A stretch of 64,000 nucleotides of DNA from Streptomyces sp. NRRL F-2580. Lineage in GTDB: Bacteria > Actinomycetota > Actinomycetes > Streptomycetales > Streptomycetaceae. The stretch is taken from assembly GCF_000720115.1 (NCBI RefSeq), contig NZ_JOIR01000037.1, forward strand, positions 62,001 to 126,000, read 5' to 3'. The notes beneath the pieces are model-generated. The model saw nothing but the letters and a program-made list of their open reading frames with translations. It was not told the DNA's origin and did no database searches. Positions 16,378 through 24,925 of the stretch are shown piece after piece (the first letter of the stretch is position 1; every line of letters starts with the position of its first letter). Both the position numbers and the translations under genes were made by a program.

Positions 16378-17445
16378 CTAGCGGCCGTGGCGGCCTGCCG
16401 TCGTCGCACGGCGACGGGCCAGCCCGAACAGCACGGCCGCGCCGACGGCCAGGGCGCCGGCCCCGGCGATCGCGATCGCCGGGGTGGCGCCGTTGCCGCC
16501 CGTCTCCGCGAGGTGGCGGCCGGCCGCGGACTGCGAGGGGACCGGGACGGCGGCGGCGGTGCTCCCGTTCGTCTTCGGGTCGTTGTCGCCGTGGCCGTTG
16601 TGCTCCACCGTGGACTTGTCCGCGCCCTCGGCGATCTGCTGGTCCGTCGGGGCCGAGGGCTGGTCGGACGGCTTGTCGGACGGCCTGGACCCGGCGCCGG
16701 TGCCGGTGCCGGTGCCGGGCTTGGCACTGGGCGACGCCCCCGTGCCGGGCTTGGTGCTCGGTGTGGTGCCGGTGCCGCCGTTGCCGCCGCCGCCCCCGTT
16801 GTCCTTGCCGAAGACCACGTCCGAGCAGGTGTAGAAAGCCTCCGGGCTGTCCGAGCGCTGCCAGATGCTGTAGATCAGGTGGCGGCCGGACTTGTTCGGG
16901 ACGGTCCCCGAGAAGACGTAGTCGCCGTTCTGCATGCCGGGGTCCGTGGCCTTCGCGAACGGCGCGGGCTCCAGGTCGGACCACTTCAGCGGCTTCGTCG
17001 GGTCGTACCCGTCCTTCGTCACGTACAGCTCGAAGGAACCCTTGTGCGGGGCCGTGCCCTTGTAGCGGAAGGTGTGCGCACCGGCGGTCATCGGGCTGGC
17101 CGGCCAGTCGGCCCGGGCCAGGTCGAGCCCCTGGTACTTGTCGTTGCCGGCGGAGCACAGCTGGCCGTTCGGGATCAACGCCCGGTGGTTCGCGGCCGCG
17201 TTGGCGATGTTCACCGCGTTCCAGTCGTAGAACGCCTGCGCCCCGCCGGACGCCACGGCCGCCTTGCAGGCCGCCGACTTCGGCGCTTCCGGGCCCTCCG
17301 CGTAGCAGGCCGCCACCCGGCTGACCGGGTCCGTCATCGAGCCGTGCGCGACCGCGGGAGCGGCGGCGTAGACGGCCAGCGCCAGCGGGGCGAAACTTGC
17401 GGAGGCGATACGGGCCAGCGTCACGGTACGGCGGCGTGCGGGCAT
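16378..17445 (-). CDS. Cell-wall-anchored lytic polysaccharide monooxygenase (AA10)
   Basis: 355 aa from ATG 17445, preceded by GAAGGAG at good spacing; an ATG 12 codons upstream lacks such a site. The signal peptide ends ...APAVA, exposing His as residue 1 of the mature enzyme (HGSMTDPVSRVAACY). With the histidine of AGAHTFRYKGTAPH it forms the copper-binding histidine brace. The catalytic domain ends near FYTCSDVVFG. A Gly/Thr/Ser/Pro linker follows, then LAETG, a hydrophobic helix and LARRR, a sortase sorting signal of the LAXTG type. AA10 enzymes oxidatively cleave chitin or cellulose. Surface anchoring rather than release is less usual. Confidence 0.92.
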   Translation of the reverse strand: MPARRRTVTLARIASASFAPLALAVYAAAPAVAHGSMTDPVSRVAACYAEGPEAPKSAACKAAVASGGAQAFYDWNAVNIANAAANHRALIPNGQLCSAGNDKYQGLDLARADWPASPMTAGAHTFRYKGTAPHKGSFELYVTKDGYDPTKPLKWSDLEPAPFAKATDPGMQNGDYVFSGTVPNKSGRHLIYSIWQRSDSPEAFYTCSDVVFGKDNGGGGGNGGTGTTPSTKPGTGASPSAKPGTGTGTGAGSRPSDKPSDQPSAPTDQQIAEGADKSTVEHNGHGDNDPKTNGSTAAAVPVPSQSAAGRHLAETGGNGATPAIAIAGAGALAVGAAVLFGLARRRATTAGRHGR

Positions 17446-17610
17446 GGGTGGATCTCCTTCGGGCACAAGGCGGGGGCGCACCAGCGGAATCGGAATCGGG
17501 CCCAGTGGCGCCGCCCCCCGGCGGCGCCACGTGCGGCCCTTCCTGTCCTGGCCCGGCCAAGCTAGCCCCCCGCACCACGCCTTTCGCCTGCTCCGACCCC
17601 CTGGAGCGGA

Positions 17611-17631
17611 TCCTTAGGGTCCTCTTAAGGA
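17611..17631. promoter_or_regulatory. Inverted repeat TCCTTA-N9-TAAGGA
   Basis: A perfect 6-bp inverted repeat lies in the divergent gap between the LPMO gene and the hypothetical gene at 17704, followed by AAGGAGTAAGGA. It is a candidate regulator site; no regulator can be named. Confidence 0.35.
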
Positions 17632-17703
17632 AGGAGTAAGGACGGGCTCAGGAAGCGGGCTTCGGGTGGGTTGCCACCCGGGTGTGGGGGCTACGCTCCG
17701 GGG

Positions 17704-18069
17704 ATGAGGCGAGCAGAGGTTCTCAAACGAGTCATCGGCATCCTCACGGAGGCCCAGGAGATCCGCCGGGCGGCGGAGGCGGGCGAGGACGACGACGGCC
17801 CGGAAACGGACAGCCGCGTGGTCACCAACCTGCTGAACGAGATGCTGCCCTCGATCAGCGTGCCGGCCGACTCGTCCCCCGAACAGGTGGCCCGCCTGGT
17901 CGCGCAGGCGCTCGGACCCGCCCTGCAGACCATGGTCGCCGGGTTCAGCCTGGCCTTCACGAGCCTCGCCATCGAGCACGACAGCGGCCAGACGGACGTG
18001 TCCGCGATCGAGGTCCTGCAGCGGCTCGCCCTGGAGGTGGAGGCCGGGTTCTTCGACGAGGACGAGTAG
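17704..18069 (+). CDS. Hypothetical small acidic protein
   Basis: 121 aa from ATG 17704 (MRRAEVLKRVIGILTEAQE). Mostly helical by composition, acidic (EDDDGPETD; C-terminal FDEDE), without signal peptide, membrane helix or recognised motif. The preceding bases are not a clear ribosome binding site, so a leaderless message is possible. I do not recognise the family. It stands alone between the divergent LPMO gene and the convergent DUF402 gene. Codon bias and third-position GC are normal for the window, supporting a real gene. Confidence 0.6.
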   Translation: MRRAEVLKRVIGILTEAQEIRRAAEAGEDDDGPETDSRVVTNLLNEMLPSISVPADSSPEQVARLVAQALGPALQTMVAGFSLAFTSLAIEHDSGQTDVSAIEVLQRLALEVEAGFFDEDE

Positions 18070-18142
18070 CCGGCACGCCGACAGGCCGGGCGGGCCGGGC
18101 GGGCCCGGCGGTACGGGTACCTGCCGCGCCCGGCCGCCGCCC

Positions 18143-18625
18143 CTACGTGGTGAGCGCGCGCAGGCCGGCCGCGGAGCGGGCCTGGTCGTCCAGGGCGTCA
18201 AGGGCACGCACGGCCTGGGCGGCGGCCTCCGGGTCGCTCGTGACGAGCCCGCTCTCGGCGAACTCGTCCTCGTCCAGCCGCAGGACGGAGGTGACGTCCG
18301 CCGAGACCCACAGGTCGAGGTCCAGGTCCTCCACGAGGATCTCCCCGGGCCGCACCAGGGCCGGGCGGGTCACGTCGCAGTACCAGCCCTTCAGGACGCC
18401 GTCGGCGGTCCACACTTCCTTGATCGCGTACCAGCGCGTGCGCCAGAAGTGCTCGACGAACACGTCGCCCGGCTCGAAGCGGACGAAGCCGAAGTCCCGC
18501 ACTCCCTCGGCCGCCCAGGGGGCGCGTACGGAGATCCGGTCACCGTCGTCGGCGACCCGCGTCGCCGGATAGCGGATCTTGGTCCGCCCGGCCTTGGTCA
18601 GGACGACGGTCAGCTGCTCGGTCAC
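18143..18625 (-). CDS. DUF402 domain-containing protein
   Basis: 160 aa from GTG 18625. The DUF402 fold is suggested by the aromatic-rich core VFVEHFWRTRWYAIKEVWT, then LKGWYCDVTRPA and EILVEDLDLDLWVSAD, the typical stretch of this family, whose members include nucleotide phosphatases such as FomD-like proteins. The acidic residues in DVTRP and VEDLDLDLWV are the usual metal ligands. The start lies 147 bases from the divergent GntR gene; the gap contains short GTCGTCGCGG and ATCGTGG direct repeats. Physiological substrate unknown. Confidence 0.8.
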   Translation of the reverse strand: MTEQLTVVLTKAGRTKIRYPATRVADDGDRISVRAPWAAEGVRDFGFVRFEPGDVFVEHFWRTRWYAIKEVWTADGVLKGWYCDVTRPALVRPGEILVEDLDLDLWVSADVTSVLRLDEDEFAESGLVTSDPEAAAQAVRALDALDDQARSAAGLRALTT

Positions 18626-18772
18626 GCTGTCTCCAGTTCCTTCGTCGCGGGTCGTCGCGGGTCGTCGCGGATCGTGGATCGTGGATCGACGCGGCGGTCC
18701 TGCGGCAGACGCTACGGGCGCTTTCGCGCCGGGCGCCTCCCAATTAACCGGCGATGGGGGACAATCACCCGC

Positions 18773-19162
18773 GTGACCTCGACAAACCTGAAGATCACCC
18801 TTGACGGCTCGGCCGGGTCGGCCGCCCCGTACGAACAGCTGCGCGCGCAGATCGCGGACCGGGCCCGGTCGGGGAAGCTGCCGGCGGGCTTCAAACTGCC
18901 GACGGTACGGGGGCTGGCGGAGGAGCTCGGGCTGGCCGCGAACACCGTGGCGAAGGCGTACCGGGCGCTGGAGGCGGACGGGGTGATCGAGACGCGGGGC
19001 CGGAACGGGACCTTCGTCGCGGCGGCGGGCGAGGGGGCCGCCCGCGAGGCGGCGGCCGCCGCGCAGGCCTATGCGGAGCGTGCCCACCGGCTGGGCCTCA
19101 CCCAGGCGGAGGCGGTCGCGGCCGCCACCGAAGCCCTCCGGGCCCGGTACGCCGCCCGCTGA
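18773..19162 (+). CDS. GntR family transcriptional regulator (short YtrA-like type)
   Basis: 129 aa from GTG 18773. The winged helix-turn-helix is complete: PYEQLRAQIADRARSGKLPA, then LPTVRGLAEELGLAANTVAKAY and RALEADGVIETRGRNGTFV. Only about 55 residues follow the DNA-binding domain, typical of the short YtrA subgroup, whose effector domain is minimal. Such regulators usually control nearby transporter or self-encoded operons; here none is adjacent, and the divergent DUF402 gene is the closest candidate. The C-terminal tail is alanine-rich and helical. Confidence 0.85.
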   Translation: MTSTNLKITLDGSAGSAAPYEQLRAQIADRARSGKLPAGFKLPTVRGLAEELGLAANTVAKAYRALEADGVIETRGRNGTFVAAAGEGAAREAAAAAQAYAERAHRLGLTQAEAVAAATEALRARYAAR

Positions 19163-19165
19163 CTG

Positions 19166-19232
19166 CCGGGGCTCCGCCCCGGACCCCCTACGGCGCCCCC
19201 GCGCCCGCGCCTCGAACGCCGGCGGGGCCGAA
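19166..19232. repeat. GC-rich intergenic repeat, third copy, between convergent genes
   Basis: GGGGCTCCGCCCC followed by CGCGCCTCGAACGCCGGCGG repeats the units at 8797 and 8912. It lies between two convergent genes, where the hairpin could act as a bidirectional terminator. Confidence 0.6.
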
Positions 19233-19244
19233 CCGCAGCGCCGG

Positions 19245-20351
19245 CTACAGGTACAGGCCCGCCTCCGAGCTGTGCGGCTGCGGCGGCAGGATCGCCGCCG
19301 GGCCCGAGCCGCGCCGCAGGGCGAAGAGTTCCGCCAGGCTGGCGCCCTCGCGGGAGACGCCCTCGTCCGTGCCCAGCCAGTCCACCGCCTCCCGGTGGGT
19401 CAGCCGGCCGACCTCGATGCGGGCCAGGCAGCGCCCCGGCCGGACCACCGCCGGGTGGAGCCGTTCCAGGTCCTCGTTGGTCGTCACGCCGACCAGTACG
19501 TTGCGGCCCTGTCCCAGCAGCCCGTCCGTCAGGTTCAGCAGCCGTGACAGCGCCTGCCCCGCGGTGTGCCGCGCCTCGCCGCGGATCAGCTCGTCGCAGT
19601 CCTCCAGCAGCAGCAGCCGCCAGCGGCCCTTCGACGTGCCCTCGTCCTCGCCGATCGCGATGTCCATCAGGTAGCCCACGTCGTTGAACAGCCGCTCCGG
19701 GTCCAGTACGCAGTCCACCTGGCACCAGTCCCGCCAGGACCGGGCCAGCGTGCGCAGGGCGGAGGTCTTGCCCGTGCCGGGCGGGCCGTGCAGCAGGAGG
19801 AGCCGGCCCGCGATGTCGTCCGGGGTCACCTTCATCAGCCGGTCCATCGCCCCGGCCACCGGCGCGGTGTAGTTCGGCCGCACCTCCGCCCAGGTCCCGG
19901 CCGCGATCTGGCGGGTCGTCCGGTACGGTCCGCGGCGCGGGGAGACGTACCAGAAGCCCATCGTGACGTTCTCCGGCTGCGGTTCGGGTTCGTCCTGCAC
20001 CCCCTCCGTGGCCTCGCCGAGCACCTTTTCCGCGAGCTGGTCGCTGACCGCCGTCACGGTCACGTCCGCGCCGCGGCTCCAGCGGGAGACGAGCACGGTC
20101 CAGCCCTCGCCCTCGGCGAGGATGGCGCTGCGGTCGCTGTCGCGCGCCGAGCGCAACACCGAGGCCTGCGGCGGCAGGAGGGTCGCGTCCGCCTTGACCC
20201 GCTCGATCGACACGCTGTGCGAGTACGGCTGCTCACCGGAGGCGAACCGGCCGAGGAACAGCGCATCGACGACGTCCGACGGCGAGTCGCTGTCGTCGAC
20301 GTTGAGCCGGATCGGCAGCGCGTCATGCGGGTTGGCTGGCATGGCGCCCAT
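19245..20351 (-). CDS. AAA family ATPase (DUF5925-type N-terminal domain)
   Basis: 368 aa from ATG 20351; alternative starts are GTG 20378 and ATG 20342, and no strong ribosome binding site decides. The N-terminal 170 residues are a domain of unknown function beginning LPIRLNVDDSDSPSDVVDAL. The AAA core has Walker A LLHGPPGTGKTSALRT, Walker B RLLLLEDCDELI, a sensor-like VGVTTNEDL and the arginine-finger region VVRPGRC. Such ATPases remodel protein partners; no partner is evident. It converges with the GntR gene across a GC-rich repeat and is divergent from the SGNH hydrolase gene. Confidence 0.8.
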   Translation of the reverse strand: MGAMPANPHDALPIRLNVDDSDSPSDVVDALFLGRFASGEQPYSHSVSIERVKADATLLPPQASVLRSARDSDRSAILAEGEGWTVLVSRWSRGADVTVTAVSDQLAEKVLGEATEGVQDEPEPQPENVTMGFWYVSPRRGPYRTTRQIAAGTWAEVRPNYTAPVAGAMDRLMKVTPDDIAGRLLLLHGPPGTGKTSALRTLARSWRDWCQVDCVLDPERLFNDVGYLMDIAIGEDEGTSKGRWRLLLLEDCDELIRGEARHTAGQALSRLLNLTDGLLGQGRNVLVGVTTNEDLERLHPAVVRPGRCLARIEVGRLTHREAVDWLGTDEGVSREGASLAELFALRRGSGPAAILPPQPHSSEAGLYL

Positions 20352-20542
20352 GATCCGGCACACCGTGCCCTCGTGCACCCGTGTTTCGCCGGATCGGGTG
20401 CCCGAGTTCCCTCTTCAAACGCATCCGGAGTGAAGATTCGGGCCGCAACTCTGCCCCGAACATTCTTGGCATGGACACTTCCAGCCAGGCGCGGCTGCTT
20501 GTACCACGGACTCAGGAGTAACCCCCACAAGGAGCCGCACAC

Positions 20543-21349
20543 ATGAGCATGAGACTGTCGCGCTTCGCCGCCCTCACCTCCTCCGTGTTACTCGCCGCGG
20601 GCGCCGCCCTGTTCGGCGCCCCCCAAGCCACCGCCGCCGCCGACTTCGGCTACGTCGCCCTGGGCGACTCGTACTCCTCCGGCGTCGGCGCCGGCAGTTA
20701 CGACAGCGCGAGCGGCAACTGCAAGCGCACCCCCCGCGCCTACCCGGCCCTGTGGGCCGCCGCCCATTCCCCCCAGACCTTCTCCTTCACCGCCTGCTCG
20801 GGCGCTCGTACGGGCGATGTCCTCGCCGGCCAGCTCGCCCCGCTCAACTCCGGCACCGACCTGGTCAGCATCACCATCGGCGGCAACGACGCCGGATTCT
20901 CCGACGTCATGACGACCTGTGTGCTCCAGTCCGAAGCCACCTGCGTGAGCCGCGTGAACCAGGCCAAGGCCTACGTGGACTCCACCCTCCCCGGCCAGCT
21001 CGACCAGGTCTACAACGCCATCGACAGCCGGTCGCCCTCCGCCCGCGTCGTCGTCCTCGGCTATCCCCGCTTCTACAAGCTGAACGGCACCTGCACCACC
21101 GGCCTGACCGAGGGCGAACGCGCTGCCATCAACGGCGCCGCCGACCACCTCAACGCCGCCATCGCCAAACGCGCCGCCGACCACGGCTTCACCTTCGCCT
21201 CGGTCGCCGGAGCCTTCACGGGCCACGAGATCTGCTCCGGCGACGCGTGGCTGCACAGCGTCAACTGGCTCAACATCGGCGAGTCGTACCACCCGACCGC
21301 CGCCGGACAGTCCGGCGGCTACCTGCCCGTCTTCACCAACGCGGCCTGA
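20543..21349 (+). CDS. Secreted SGNH/GDSL-family esterase
   Basis: 268 aa with a Sec signal peptide (SRFAALTSSVLLAAGAALFG, cleavage near QATAAA). Block I is ALGDSYSSGVGAG with nucleophile Ser43, block III is ITIGGNDAGFSD, and the C-terminal catalytic histidine lies in ESYHPTAAGQSGGY. Cysteines (NCKRTP, TACSG, TTCV/ATCV, GTCTTG, EICSG) fit the disulfide pattern of Streptomyces extracellular esterases and phospholipases. An AAGGAG site precedes the ATG. The last 31 bases overlap the end of the convergent kinase gene. Confidence 0.93.
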   Translation: MSMRLSRFAALTSSVLLAAGAALFGAPQATAAADFGYVALGDSYSSGVGAGSYDSASGNCKRTPRAYPALWAAAHSPQTFSFTACSGARTGDVLAGQLAPLNSGTDLVSITIGGNDAGFSDVMTTCVLQSEATCVSRVNQAKAYVDSTLPGQLDQVYNAIDSRSPSARVVVLGYPRFYKLNGTCTTGLTEGERAAINGAADHLNAAIAKRAADHGFTFASVAGAFTGHEICSGDAWLHSVNWLNIGESYHPTAAGQSGGYLPVFTNAA

Positions 21350-23037
21350 TCCGCCCCAACGGCCGCGGGGCTCGCCGCCGCGCTCGGCGTCGGCGAGGGC
21401 GGTGACGCACTCGCCGCGGGGGAGGAGGCCCCGGCCGTCGGGGTCTCCTTCCTGCACGTCACGGAGGTGGCCACCCACTGGGTGGTCACCTCCGCCGGCC
21501 CCCGCACCTCCAGCCGGACCGCGTCCTCGAAGGTCGCGTCCGGGACGTGCGCGAGCTCGAAGTGCTCCAGCTGCCGGCTGCGCGCCCCGCCCGCCTCGTA
21601 CGTGACGGACTGCCAGCCGGGGCCGGAGGTCCGCCCGCTCCGCGTGGCCCAGCGGTACTCCAGCACCACCGGGACCTGCTCCACCTCGACGGTGGCCGTG
21701 AAGGCGGGCGCGTGGTCCTCGGGCGGCGGACAGCTGCCCGTGTAGGCGGAGCGCACGGCGACGACGTACACCGAGACGTGCTGACCCGCGGTGGCCGAGG
21801 CGGAAGCCGAGGCCGCCGGTGAGGCGGAGGGAGCGGCCGAGGGGCTCGTGGTGACGGTCCGGGCCGTGGTCGCCGCACCCGTCGGAGCGCCCGAGCCGCC
21901 ACCGCGGCCGTCCGCGTCCCCGCGGTCCTTCAGCAGCACCCACCCCAGCGCGACCAGGGCGAGCACCAGCACCGCGATCCCGGCGGCCAGCACCAGCCCG
22001 GCCCGGCCCTCGCGTTCCGCCGGTCCGGGCACCGGTCCCGGTCCGGGCACCGGTGGCGTGGGCTGCCCGTACGGTCCCGCCGGCGCGCCGTGCGTGCCGA
22101 ACGCCCCCTGGCCCGCCCGTAGCCCACCGCCCCACGGCTCGTGCCCGTGGTGCGCGACGGCCGTCGGCGAGTCCGGGCCCGACACCGGCCCGCCGGAGGC
22201 CCGTACGGCCCCGCCGGCGCCCACGACCCGCAGCATCCGGGCCGCCTCCGCCGCAGGCAGCCGCTCGGCCGGGTCCTTGCGCAGCAGGCCCTCCAGTACG
22301 GGCTCCAGCGGCCCGGCCCGGCGCGGCGGCGGCAACTCCGCGTCCACCACGGCCCGCAGGGTGTCCAGCGGGGTGGCCTCCCGGAACGGCGTGACCCCCT
22401 CGACGGCCGCGTAGAGCATGACCCCGAGCGACCACAAGTCCGAGGCGGGTCCCGGATCGCGCCCCAACGCCCGCTCGGGCGCCAGGAATTCGGGGGATCC
22501 GACCACCTCGCCCGTCATGGTGATCGCGGAGGAGCCCTCCAGGCTCGCGATCCCGAAGTCGCTGAGCACCACCCGGCCGTCATTGGCGATCAGTACGTTG
22601 CCCGGCTTCACGTCCCGGTGCAGCACCCCCGCGTCGTGCGCGGAGCGCAGCGCGGCCAGTACCTGTTCCCCGATGTGCGCGGCGCGCTGCGGGGTCATCG
22701 GCCCCTCGGCCTCCAGTACGTCGGCCAGCGAGAGCCCGCGCACCAGCTCCATCACGATCCAGGGCCGCCCGTCCTCGGACGCCACGTCGTAGACGGTGAC
22801 GACCCCGCGGTGCGAGATCCGGGCCGCGGCCCAGGCCTCCCGCTCCAGTCGCCGGTACATGCGCTGCAGTTCGGCGGGGTCCAGTCCGACGGGCGCCCGT
22901 ACCTCCTTGACGGCCACGTCGCGGGCCAGCACCTCGTCGCGGCCCCGCCACACGATGCCCATCCCGCCGCGGCCGATCGGTTCCAGCAGCCGGTAGCGTC
23001 CCGACACGACGCGATCGGAGTTCGTTTCCTCACTCAC
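21319..23037 (-). CDS. Membrane-bound eukaryotic-type serine/threonine protein kinase
   Basis: 572 aa. The kinase domain spans residues 15-280: glycine loop IGRGGMG (21-27), catalytic lysine K44, HRDVKPGN (140-147), DFG (160-162) and the GSPEFLAPE activation segment. A proline-rich linker leads to one transmembrane helix (GLVLAAGIAVLVLALVALGWVLL), then an extracellular Ser/Ala-rich stretch and a small beta-rich domain with cysteines in SCPPPEDHAP and TSVTCRKET. There are no PASTA repeats, so the signal sensed outside the cell is unknown. The C-terminal end overlaps the SGNH esterase gene by 31 bases. Confidence 0.92.
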   Translation of the reverse strand: MSEETNSDRVVSGRYRLLEPIGRGGMGIVWRGRDEVLARDVAVKEVRAPVGLDPAELQRMYRRLEREAWAAARISHRGVVTVYDVASEDGRPWIVMELVRGLSLADVLEAEGPMTPQRAAHIGEQVLAALRSAHDAGVLHRDVKPGNVLIANDGRVVLSDFGIASLEGSSAITMTGEVVGSPEFLAPERALGRDPGPASDLWSLGVMLYAAVEGVTPFREATPLDTLRAVVDAELPPPRRAGPLEPVLEGLLRKDPAERLPAAEAARMLRVVGAGGAVRASGGPVSGPDSPTAVAHHGHEPWGGGLRAGQGAFGTHGAPAGPYGQPTPPVPGPGPVPGPAEREGRAGLVLAAGIAVLVLALVALGWVLLKDRGDADGRGGGSGAPTGAATTARTVTTSPSAAPSASPAASASASATAGQHVSVYVVAVRSAYTGSCPPPEDHAPAFTATVEVEQVPVVLEYRWATRSGRTSGPGWQSVTYEAGGARSRQLEHFELAHVPDATFEDAVRLEVRGPAEVTTQWVATSVTCRKETPTAGASSPAASASPPSPTPSAAASPAAVGADQAALVKTGR

Positions 23038-23173
23038 ACGGGCCCCCCGAGTGCGTCGCCGTGCGCCCGCGTGTCATCGGGCGATCACTCCAAGTTAGCG
23101 CAGTGCGTGCCGAGTGACCCCGGTCGTGACGGGACTCGCGGCGAGACCTTCCGCAGCGTCACCTCTGTGCGGA

Positions 23174-23210
23174 GAGTGACGGTCGACTCCGCTGAGTAAC
23201 CGTCAACTCC
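23174..23210. repeat. Pair of 17-bp direct repeats, 20 bp apart
   Basis: GAGTGACGGTCGACTCC (23174-23190) and GAGTAACCGTCAACTCC (23194-23210) match at 14 of 17 positions with a 20-base period, about two helical turns. They lie between the divergent kinase gene and the small gene at 23318, and are a candidate tandem binding site for a response regulator. A GGTTAACC palindrome lies at 23271-23278. Confidence 0.4.
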
Positions 23211-23317
23211 CCGTCCCCATAGGGGTAATTCACACCACCGGGATACCCGGGGGCGACGCGGGGGCGATAGGGTTAACCTGCCCGGGCCGGGTGCCCTCGT
23301 ACGGGTGGGGAGAGAAC

Positions 23318-23587
23318 ATGGAACAGATAGCTATGCGCAGCAGGCCGCCTCGCGTGCCTGCCATCACCTGCGGCAGCGGTGCGACCAGCTCGCGCCTCGA
23401 CCGCCATCTCGCCGTGCTGGGCGGACCCGCCGTCCCGCACCGGGAGACCGCGGAGGCGACGCTGCTGATGCGCGAGCTCACCTCCCGCGACCACACGCAC
23501 CGTCTGCGGAGCCGGAGCGCGCGCGTCTCGCTCTTCGCGCCGCTGCGCCGTCTGCGTCGCACGCTCTTCGGCAGCCGCCGTTCGTAA
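23318..23587 (+). CDS. Hypothetical small basic protein
   Basis: 89 aa from ATG 23318 with GGGGAGAG just upstream; an in-frame start at 23291 is less likely. The sequence is rich in Arg (LRSRSARVSLFAPLRRLRRT near the end) and has no transmembrane helix, signal peptide or known motif. It lies between the divergent kinase gene, with the direct repeats in the gap, and the convergent CoA-transferase gene. I do not recognise the family. The arginine-rich C-terminus could bind nucleic acid or membrane, but that is speculation. Confidence 0.55.
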   Translation: MEQIAMRSRPPRVPAITCGSGATSSRLDRHLAVLGGPAVPHRETAEATLLMRELTSRDHTHRLRSRSARVSLFAPLRRLRRTLFGSRRS

Positions 23588-23636
23588 CCGTCCCCGCACC
23601 GCGGCCGCTCGCCCTCGGGCCCGCGGCCTCCCGGCC

Positions 23637-24869
23637 CTACCCGATCACACCGTCCCGGCGCAGTTCCGAGATCTGCGCGTCTGCCATCCCCAGGGCGCGC
23701 AGCAGGGCTTCGGTGTGTTCGCCCAGCGCGGGCACCGCACCCATGTGCGGTGCCGCGCCGCCCGGCAGCCCGATCGGCGGCAGCAGGGCCCGCAGCGGAC
23801 CGGCCGGTGACCCCACCTCCCGCCAGCGGTCCCGGGCCGCCAGCTGCGGATGCCCGGCCAACTGGGCCACCGAGTTCAGCCGCGCGCAGGCGATGCCCGC
23901 CGCCTCCAGCCGGCCGATCGCCTCGTCGGCGCCCAGCCGGCCCAGTGCCTCCGCCACGACCGCGTCGGTCTTCTCCCGGTTCGACGTGCGTGCCGTGTTG
24001 GTCGCGTACGCCGGATCGTCCGCCAACTCCGGCCGCTCCAGCACCTGTCGGGCGAGCCGAGCCCACTCCCGGTCGTTCTGCACCGACAGCAGCACCCGGT
24101 CCCCGTCGGCCGTCGGATAGGCGTCGTACGGCGCGATCACCGCGTGCGCGAGTCCGGTGCGCACGGGCTGCTCCCCGCCGTGCATCGTGTGGTGCAGCGG
24201 ATGCCCCATCCACTCGGCCAGCGCGTCCAGCATGGACACCTCCACCCTGCCCCCGCGCCCGGTGACCCCCCGGCGCAGCAGCGCGGCGAGGACTCCCGAG
24301 AAGGCGTACATGGCCGCCGCGATGTCCGCCGCCGGGATCCCCGCCTTGACGGGCTGCTCCGGGGTTCCGGTCACCGAGACCAGCCCCGCCTCGCACTGCA
24401 CGAGCATGTCATAGGCGCGCTTGTGGGCGTACGGGCCGCCGGGGCCGTAGCCGGAGACGTCCACGGCGACCAGCCGCGGGTAACGCGCGCACAGCGCGGC
24501 CGAGTCGAGGCCGAGCCGGGCGGCGGCGCCCTGCGCGAGGTTCTGCACGAACACGTCGGCTCCGGCCAGCAGGCCGTGCAGGACCTCCAGGCCGCGCGGG
24601 TCCTTCAGGTCGAGCGCGATCGACTCCTTGCCCCGGTTGGCCCAGACGAAGTGCGAGGCGAGGCCGTGCGCGGCGGTGTCGTAGGCGCGCGCGAAGTCGC
24701 CGCCGTCGGGACGCTCGACCTTGATCACCCGCGCGCCGAGGTCGGCGAGCTGTCGGGTGGCGAAGGGGGCCGAGACGGCCTGTTCGACGGCGACGACGGT
24801 GATGCCCTCCAGCGGGAGCGGTTCGGGGGCCGGTTCGGAGGACGGTTCGGGAGCCGTTGCGGTAGCCAT
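23637..24869 (-). CDS. CaiB/BaiF family CoA-transferase
   Basis: 410 aa, normal for a family III CoA-transferase. The conserved N-terminal LEGITVVAVEQAVSAPFATR, VIKVERPDGGD and NRGKESIALDLK are present. The catalytic aspartate is D154 in AYDMLVQCEAG, and SMLDALAEWM follows. These enzymes move CoA between carboxylic acids through an aspartyl-CoA anhydride. The acceptor cannot be inferred; no dehydrogenase or racemase is adjacent. The N-terminus begins with a Pro/Glu-rich tail of about 18 residues. Transcribed away from the exporter genes upstream by 57 bases and possibly co-transcribed with them. Confidence 0.9.
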   Translation of the reverse strand: MATATAPEPSSEPAPEPLPLEGITVVAVEQAVSAPFATRQLADLGARVIKVERPDGGDFARAYDTAAHGLASHFVWANRGKESIALDLKDPRGLEVLHGLLAGADVFVQNLAQGAAARLGLDSAALCARYPRLVAVDVSGYGPGGPYAHKRAYDMLVQCEAGLVSVTGTPEQPVKAGIPAADIAAAMYAFSGVLAALLRRGVTGRGGRVEVSMLDALAEWMGHPLHHTMHGGEQPVRTGLAHAVIAPYDAYPTADGDRVLLSVQNDREWARLARQVLERPELADDPAYATNTARTSNREKTDAVVAEALGRLGADEAIGRLEAAGIACARLNSVAQLAGHPQLAARDRWREVGSPAGPLRALLPPIGLPGGAAPHMGAVPALGEHTEALLRALGMADAQISELRRDGVIG

Positions 24870-24925
24870 GGGCCCTGCCTACCGGCTCGGACGGGAACTG
24901 TCACCACACGCGGTGGTGACATGCG

